Assembly (NCBI RefSeq): GCF_900094945.1
Contig: NZ_FMAQ01000017.1
Coordinates: 1-40,901 of the forward strand
From: Gilliamella bombicola
Lineage (GTDB): Bacteria > Pseudomonadota > Gammaproteobacteria > Enterobacterales > Orbaceae
Reading direction: 5' to 3'
DNA length: 40,901 nucleotides
Positions within the stretch are counted from its first letter, which is position 1, and each line of letters starts with the position of its first letter. Below are positions 35,968-40,901 of this stretch, one piece after another. The notes under the pieces were generated by a model, which was not told where the DNA came from, searched no databases, and worked only from the letters and a program-made list of their open reading frames with translations. The translations under genes were made by a program, and so were the position numbers.

Positions 35968-36453
35968 TTAAGTGGTTATTTCAGTTAATGTGGCCTTTAA
36001 TATATCGGCCAAATCTTGAGGGGCAATTTCAATTTCTAATCCTCTTCTACCGCCCGATATAAACATTGTAGTGAGCTGATTTGCACTTAAATCAATCAAT
36101 GTTGGAAAGTGTTGTTTTTGGCCTAAAGGGCTAATTCCACCGACTAAATAGCCCGTTACCTTTTGTGCTAAATTAGGATCTGCCAAATCTACTTTTTTAC
36201 AATTTAACGCTTTTGCAGCTTTTTTAAGATCTAAATGACCATCAACAGGTAACACACAAACAGCTAAGGTTTTAGGGTTACCGTTTAAGCTCACAACCAA
36301 CGTTTTAAACACTTGGGCGGCAGTGACATTTAAACTTGGATCAAGCTTATCTACAGCTTCCTGTCCGTAGTGGATTTGGTTGGGATCGTGCTTATATTGG
36401 TGAATGTTAAATTTGATGTTTAACTTTTTAAGCAAATTAATAGCGGGTGTCAT
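35968..36453 (-). CDS. ybaK: Cys-tRNA(Pro)/Cys-tRNA(Cys) deacylase YbaK
   Basis: YbaK hydrolyses Cys-tRNA(Pro) made in error by prolyl-tRNA synthetase. The 161-aa product (E. coli 159) has the essential lysine at Lys50 in [42 protein letters not shown] and [13 protein letters not shown]. Start 36453 ([11 protein letters not shown]) aligns with E. coli MTPAVKLLEKN; an upstream in-frame start would add 15 unconserved residues. It stands alone on the minus strand. Confidence 0.94.
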   Translation of the reverse strand: MTPAINLLKKLNIKFNIHQYKHDPNQIHYGQEAVDKLDPSLNVTAAQVFKTLVVSLNGNPKTLAVCVLPVDGHLDLKKAAKALNCKKVDLADPNLAQKVTGYLVGGISPLGQKQHFPTLIDLSANQLTTMFISGGRRGLEIEIAPQDLADILKATLTEITT

Positions 36454-36515
36454 AGTTATTATCCTACCGGTTTTGTTATAACAAATTAATACACGCAAAT
36501 TGACATAGCACGTTA

Positions 36516-36543
36516 ATCCTCACCAACAAAAATTGGTGAGGAT
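36516..36543 (-). terminator. Hairpin between the YciC-like gene and ybaK
   Basis: ATCCTCACCAA (36516-36526) and TTGGTGAGGAT (36533-36543) form a perfect 11-bp stem with a 6-base loop, 8 bases after the stop of the minus-strand membrane protein gene. The T run is missing, so termination efficiency is uncertain. Confidence 0.6.
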
Positions 36544-36551
36544 CAGAATAG

Positions 36552-37364
36552 TTAAACAATCAAATTACTGGTTGTTTCATAATCATCTTTTGCCGGCAAG
36601 TTTTGGCTAGTAGTATTAGTGGCTAGCGAATAAAGACGATAGAAAAAGCTAGTAACAAAGATATCAAAAAAGGCAGAGGCGAATGAAATGATAGCACTCA
36701 ATATAATATTTTCATTATCTAAGGTCATACCCAATTTGGCCAAAAGGGTAGAAAATGCACCGCTAATTAATAACATCAAAAGACCAGGAGCCCAATATTT
36801 TTTTACTAGCTGATAGTTTAACGAAAGTAAATCAGCGAAACTTTTTTGTTTAGGATCAGCTAATGACCCGAAAAAGAGATCAGAAAAAATAGAGAAAAAT
36901 ATAATTGGAACAATTAGTATTAAAGCAATTAATAACAAAATCAAAATGCTAGGTAATAAAAAATTTAAACAAATAAATACTAAAGATAAAATGATTGCTA
37001 TTAAGAAGACTAAAAAAATAAAAGTAATATAAAAACCAAGAATTTTTAGCATACTGGATAGAAAACTAGACAAGAATAGCTTTGGCTTAAGTTTATTGCT
37101 GCTATTAAGATTACTAACGGTTGCAATACTAATTGACTTCATAGTGCTATGGATTAACAAAGCTAGAATCAAAATTGGAATATGGGGAGATAGATCTAAA
37201 TACAATTGGAGGTCCAAATTAAGATAGTAAAGATAGTTAGTAATAACCGAATTAGCTAACGCTACCATTAGGCTTACAAACAAAATAGGCATTACATGGT
37301 TACGAGTAAAATTCAGTGTTTGTTTAAAAATTAAAGAAAAAGTCAGTTTTTTTTGCACTTCCAT
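36552..37364 (-). CDS. YciC-like (UPF0259) polytopic membrane protein
   Basis: A 270-aa, very hydrophobic protein with about six membrane helices (roughly 22-45, 60-78, 108-132, 135-160, 192-212 and 222-250) and a short hydrophilic C-terminus. Its layout resembles E. coli YciC: FKQTLNFTRNHVMPILFVSL near [20 protein letters not shown], a central KLFLSSFLSSMLK like KLFILIFLTTLLV, and the end FFYRLYSLA like IYLFRLYML. YciC function is unknown. The gene follows glyS after 70 bases containing a hairpin and could be read through from glyQS. AAAGGAAC precedes the start. Assignment to UPF0259 is by pattern, not by search. Confidence 0.6.
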   Translation of the reverse strand: MEVQKKLTFSLIFKQTLNFTRNHVMPILFVSLMVALANSVITNYLYYLNLDLQLYLDLSPHIPILILALLIHSTMKSISIATVSNLNSSNKLKPKLFLSSFLSSMLKILGFYITFIFLVFLIAIILSLVFICLNFLLPSILILLLIALILIVPIIFFSIFSDLFFGSLADPKQKSFADLLSLNYQLVKKYWAPGLLMLLISGAFSTLLAKLGMTLDNENIILSAIISFASAFFDIFVTSFFYRLYSLATNTTSQNLPAKDDYETTSNLIV

Positions 37365-37379
37365 AAAAGTTCCTTTCTT

Positions 37380-37402
37380 GTGGTAACTGGTTTTGTTACC
37401 AC
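37380..37402 (-). terminator. Hairpin after glyS
   Basis: GTGGTAAC (37380-37387) and GTTACCAC (37395-37402) form a perfect 8-bp stem with a 7-base loop between glyS and the YciC-like gene. No T run follows on the minus strand, so it may process the glyQS transcript rather than end it. Confidence 0.5.
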
Positions 37403-37434
37403 CATTTATTTTGTTGAAAAATTTAATTTGTCAA

Positions 37435-39504
37435 TTAGGCTTGTAGTAATGAAATATCCGCTACTTTTAAGAATAAGTTCTGCAACTTTTTCAAAAGCGC
37501 TAATCGATTAAGTTTAATCTGTTCATTGTCAACCATAACCATGACAGAATCAAAAAAGGCATTGACCGTCTCTTTAAGAGATGATAATTCAACTAACGCA
37601 TCTTGATAACGACCTTCACTAAAATAAGGTGAAAGTTTATCGGTTAAAACTGCCAATTTTTTAGCTAATTCACCTTCAGCACCTGCTTCTAGCAAGGCTG
37701 CATTGATCTGTTCTGGAATAGTAATTTCGGCTTTAGATAAGATATTTGACACTCGTTTATTGGCCTCGGCTAATGACGATGCTTCTGGCAAGGTTCTAAA
37801 GTGAGTAACTGCTTTAATGCGCGCATCAAAATCAGCCGGTTTTGTTGGATTAAGCGCTAAAACCGCTTGAATAGTATCAATGGCAAAGCCTTGTTCTTGA
37901 TACCAAGCGCGGAAACGACCTTGCATAAAAGTAACAATATCCTCAACCACATTTGTATTACTCAATTTATCACCATATAACGATGCAGCATAACTGGTTA
38001 ATTCAACAAGATCTAACGGTAGTGTCTTTTCAACAATGATTCGTAAAACACCAATTGCAGCCCGACGTAATGCAAAAGGATCTTTATCGCCTTTAGGGTG
38101 CTGTCCGATACCAAAAATACCCGCTAAAGTATCCATTTTTTCAGCGATAGAAACCGCACAAGACACAGCTGTACTTGGTAATTCATCGCCAGCAAAACGT
38201 GGTTTATATTGTTCTTCAATTGCGGTGGCCACTTCACTGCTTTCACCATCTTTTAGTGCCAAATAACGGCCCATAATGCCTTGCGTTTCAGGGAATTCAA
38301 AAACGGTATTGGTCACTAAATCACATTTAGTCAACTTACCTGCTCGTTTCGCTTGCTCAACATTGGTACCTATATGTTCAGCAATAAAACCAGATAAGGC
38401 TTCAATACGAAGTGATTTATCTTTAACCGTACCCAATTGTTGTTGAAATAAAACCGTATCAAGGCGAGGCAAACGATCTTCTAAACGTTGTTTCAAATCC
38501 GTATTATAGAAAAACTCAGCATCAGCAAGGCGAGGGCGAACTACCTTTTCATTACCCGAAATTACCACCTGCGGATCTTTTGACTCAATATTGGCAACAA
38601 AAATAAAGTTAGGTAACAATTTTCCTTGATTATCATAAACAGGGAAATACTTCTGATCACCTTTCATCGTATACACTAACGACTCTGCAGGAACGGCTAA
38701 AAAACGCTCTTCAAATTTAGCGGTTAACACAACAGGCCATTCCACCAATGACGACACCTCCTCAAGCAGGCTATCGGTTAAGTCGGCTTTACCGTTTAAT
38801 TTTGCCGCGGCATCTTCGGCTTGTTGTTTAATGATCGCTTTACGCTTATCATAGTCAGCCACCACCTTACCGCGTTGCTCTAAAATTTCAGGATACTGAT
38901 CGGCATTATCGATAGTAAACTCTTGTTCACCCATAAAACGGTGGCCACGAATAATGCGGTTTGACTCAATATCTAAAATGGTACCAGACACAAGCTCATC
39001 ACCATACAACATAGTCACCGTATGACATGGGCGAATAAATTCGACCTGTCTTGCTGCCCAACGCATTGGTTTAGGGATAGGTAATTTACTTAATGCGGTT
39101 TTAACCATATCACATAAAAGATTAACAACAGGCTGACCTTTTTGATTTTGAGTATAAGAAAGCCACTCGCCTTTATCTGTTTGTATACGCTCAGCTTGCT
39201 CAACAGTAATGCCACAACCTCGCGCCCAACCTTCGGCAGCTTTAGTCGCATGACCATTGGCATCAAATGCCGCACTCACCGCCGGACCACGTTTAACTAT
39301 TTGGCTATCGGGCTGGGTATCGCTCAAATTTAAAACTTTTAACGCTAAACGACGTGGCGAAGCATACCAAAGCACTTCACCATGTTCTAAATTGGCATTA
39401 TCAAGCTGTTGTATAAAATTTGCCGCAAAGCTTTCTGCTAAAGTGCGGAGTGATTTTGGTGGTAACTCTTCGGTACCGATTTCCACTAAGAATGTTTTTT
39501 GCAT
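37435..39504 (-). CDS. glyS: Glycine-tRNA ligase beta subunit
   Basis: GlyS is the tRNA-recognising beta subunit of the alpha2-beta2 bacterial glycyl-tRNA synthetase. The 689-aa product equals E. coli GlyS in length. It opens [19 protein letters not shown], has [56 protein letters not shown] and a C-terminal anticodon-binding region ([20 protein letters not shown] near the end). It starts 13 bases after glyQ. Confidence 0.97.
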   Translation of the reverse strand: MQKTFLVEIGTEELPPKSLRTLAESFAANFIQQLDNANLEHGEVLWYASPRRLALKVLNLSDTQPDSQIVKRGPAVSAAFDANGHATKAAEGWARGCGITVEQAERIQTDKGEWLSYTQNQKGQPVVNLLCDMVKTALSKLPIPKPMRWAARQVEFIRPCHTVTMLYGDELVSGTILDIESNRIIRGHRFMGEQEFTIDNADQYPEILEQRGKVVADYDKRKAIIKQQAEDAAAKLNGKADLTDSLLEEVSSLVEWPVVLTAKFEERFLAVPAESLVYTMKGDQKYFPVYDNQGKLLPNFIFVANIESKDPQVVISGNEKVVRPRLADAEFFYNTDLKQRLEDRLPRLDTVLFQQQLGTVKDKSLRIEALSGFIAEHIGTNVEQAKRAGKLTKCDLVTNTVFEFPETQGIMGRYLALKDGESSEVATAIEEQYKPRFAGDELPSTAVSCAVSIAEKMDTLAGIFGIGQHPKGDKDPFALRRAAIGVLRIIVEKTLPLDLVELTSYAASLYGDKLSNTNVVEDIVTFMQGRFRAWYQEQGFAIDTIQAVLALNPTKPADFDARIKAVTHFRTLPEASSLAEANKRVSNILSKAEITIPEQINAALLEAGAEGELAKKLAVLTDKLSPYFSEGRYQDALVELSSLKETVNAFFDSVMVMVDNEQIKLNRLALLKKLQNLFLKVADISLLQA

Positions 39505-39517
39505 AATCTTCTAATTC

Positions 39518-40450
39518 CTACTTTGATGCACTGTCGTTAGCGCGTGAATTTTGGCACATAGGGAACCCAAGTGCTTCACGAGATGCATAATATGCCTCGG
39601 CCACCATTTTTGTTAACGTCCTAATACGCAAAATATAACGTTGACGCTCTGTGACCGAAATCGCCTTACGTGCATCAAGCAAATTAAAACAGTGGGCGGC
39701 TTTTAAAATACGCTCATAAGCCGGCAAAGGAAGCGGTTTTTCTAGCTCAAGTAAAAACTTAGCTTCTTTTTCGTGTTGTTCAAAACAATAAAATAAAAAT
39801 TCAACATTAGCGTATTCAAAATTATATGTTGACTGCTCAACCTCGTTTTGATGGAACACATCACCATAAGTCGTTTTACCAAATGCACCATCACTCCAAA
39901 CTAAATCATAAACGCTATCGACGCCTTGAATATACATTGCTAAACGCTCAAGTCCGTAAGTGATCTCGCCGGTGACCGGCTTACATTCAAGCCCGCCAAC
40001 TTGTTGAAAGTAAGTAAACTGGGTTACTTCCATCCCATTTAACCAAACCTCCCAACCAAGCCCCCATGCACCGAGGGTTGGGTTTTCCCAATTGTCTTCA
40101 ACAAAACGGATATCGTTAACAGTAGGATCAAGCCCCAACTCTTTTAACGAACCTAAATAGAGCTCTTGGATATTATCGGGCGAAGGTTTTAAGATAACTT
40201 GAAATTGATAATAATGTTGTAACCTGTTTGGGTTTTCGCCATAGCGACCATCGGTTGGGCGGCGTGATGGTTGAACATAAGCAGCATTAATCGGCTCAGG
40301 CCCCAAGGCTCGTAAACAAGTCATAGGATGAGAAGTCCCCGCGCCAACTTCCATATCTAAAGGCTGAATCACGGTGCATCCTTGATTAGCCCAGTAATCT
40401 TGTAACGTAAGAATTAACCCCTGAAAGGTTTTGACATTAAACTTTTGCAT
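39518..40450 (-). CDS. glyQ: Glycine-tRNA ligase alpha subunit
   Basis: GlyQ is the catalytic class II alpha subunit that activates glycine and charges tRNA(Gly). The 310-aa product (E. coli 303) has [18 protein letters not shown], the class II motif 2 area [39 protein letters not shown] and [14 protein letters not shown]. It is first in the glyQ-glyS operon. A TATAAT on the minus strand lies about 55 bases upstream. Confidence 0.97.
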   Translation of the reverse strand: MQKFNVKTFQGLILTLQDYWANQGCTVIQPLDMEVGAGTSHPMTCLRALGPEPINAAYVQPSRRPTDGRYGENPNRLQHYYQFQVILKPSPDNIQELYLGSLKELGLDPTVNDIRFVEDNWENPTLGAWGLGWEVWLNGMEVTQFTYFQQVGGLECKPVTGEITYGLERLAMYIQGVDSVYDLVWSDGAFGKTTYGDVFHQNEVEQSTYNFEYANVEFLFYCFEQHEKEAKFLLELEKPLPLPAYERILKAAHCFNLLDARKAISVTERQRYILRIRTLTKMVAEAYYASREALGFPMCQNSRANDSASK

Positions 40451-40503
40451 GATGTTATCTTTATGGTTGAATTGGTTTTTCGATAATTTAAATAGTGCTA
40501 TAT

Positions 40504-40509
40504 ATTATA
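40504..40509 (-). promoter_or_regulatory. Candidate -10 element of the glyQS promoter
   Basis: TATAAT on the minus strand lies 54 bases upstream of the glyQ start. The -35 region (around TTTCAC) is weak, so the assignment is tentative. Confidence 0.4.
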
Positions 40510-40630
40510 CTTTTTATCAATAGTTGTGAAATGTCTAATTGTTTTATGCCTGAATATACGGGGTGAGTTAAAGATGGTTTTTTTTATAAAAAAACAGAAA
40601 AACAAAAACTTCAATAAAATCAATACCTTT

Positions 40631-40667
40631 CCTGACCGATTTTTGGGCGGAAAATCAGGCCTTTTTT
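40631..40667 (+). terminator. Terminator-like hairpin with T run, no gene before it
   Basis: CCTGA (40631-40635) and TCAGG (40655-40659) pair, continued by TTTT/AAAA across a small bulge, and the right arm leads into CCTTTTTTG. No plus-strand gene precedes it, so it may belong to the terminal structured block. Confidence 0.4.
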
Positions 40668-40680
40668 GCTTTAGTGAATA

Positions 40681-40901
40681 GAATAAATTGTGCAGAGGTT
40701 TCGGACGTTTTGACCTTTAGCGAACAAAATAGTTACAGTAACCACGTCCGAGTCAGGGAATTAAAGCGAATTCCCTGACAACCCACGCTTTGGCTGCAGA
40801 ATGTGGCCTACGGCACTACTCGTATCATCCTGATACTCGCCTCTACGAGGCCATCTTCGCTGTGCTCAGATGTTCAAATTTGTTCCAGACAAATTTGTCC
40901 G
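40681..40901. repeat. Structured, G+C-richer non-coding block, possibly a dispersed repeat or element edge
   Basis: The last 220 bases hold no convincing gene on either strand. From 40741 to the end, about half of the bases are G or C, against about a third elsewhere. Successive inverted repeats fill it: CGGACGT/ACGTCCG (40702-40708, 40744-40750) enclosing GTTACAGTAAC; GTCAGGGAATT/AATTCCCTGAC (40752-40779); GTATCA/TGATAC (40822-40836); GCCTC/GAGGC (40839-40851); CATCT/AGATG (40852-40872); and the palindrome GACAAATTTGTC (40888-40899). It runs off the window. A repeat family, a structured RNA, or the edge of a mobile element are all possible. The 230 bases from 40451 to 40680 hold only the glyQ promoter region and the hairpin above. 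Confidence 0.5.

Noticed and set aside
1-40901. CRISPR array, insertion sequence or defence island
   Set aside because: No regularly spaced repeats, Cas genes, transposase or restriction genes are visible; all sizable frames are assigned to other families.

Overview
The window looks like chromosomal DNA of an AT-rich gammaproteobacterium (by eye roughly one third G+C). Nearly every gene is a recognisable orthologue of an Escherichia coli gene, and several short E. coli gene orders survive: lgt-thyA, lpoA-yraN-diaA, rpmB-rpmG, rpiA/argP, hemE-yjaG-hupA and glyQ-glyS. Low G+C, enterobacterial-type gene content and missing linker genes (ptsP, yraP, nfi) suggest a host-associated lineage such as the Orbaceae (Gilliamella and relatives). 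That placement is an inference from gene content; no identity search was possible.

Layout. 1-343: end of an rRNA operon (23S 3' end, 5S, terminator). 344-1083: relic of a ygjV-type membrane protein gene. 1084-8423: rppH, lgt, thyA, lpxL, rlmM, lpoA, yraN and diaA, covering mRNA decay, lipoprotein, dTMP, lipid A and peptidoglycan synthesis, 23S methylation and replication timing. 8522-12621: gyrA with an acidic insertion, then gltP. 12720-13352 (minus): rpmB-rpmG with a strong sigma70-like promoter and a structured leader. 13562-17068: aroE-like, ydiL-like, aroL and a YdiM/YdiN-type transporter, a shikimate-centred cluster with a TyrR-box-like site before aroL. 17297-18681: argA behind tandem ARG boxes.

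18756-23974 (minus): an L-sorbose-type system with mannose-family PTS IIA-IIB-IIC-IID, SorE reductase and a SorC-family regulator, but no sorD. 24117-26020 (minus): mutH, an FMN reductase and dps. 26223-30399: a complete glucitol operon, srlA-srlE-srlB-srlD-gutM-srlR. SorE should make glucitol 6-phosphate, the substrate of SrlD, so the two sugar systems, about 2.3 kb apart, appear to form one route in which srlD replaces the missing sorD. This is the most interesting functional reading of the window, and it is an inference.

30464-40509: serA and rpiA (minus), argP, hemE, yjaG and hupA (plus), then ybaK, a YciC-like membrane protein and glyS/glyQ (minus). 40631-40901: a non-coding, hairpin-rich block of about half G+C that runs off the window end and resembles a dispersed repeat or the edge of an element.

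No CRISPR array, insertion sequence, intact prophage or defence system was found. The novelty is in regulatory architecture, operon rearrangement, the GyrA insertion and the terminal structured block.
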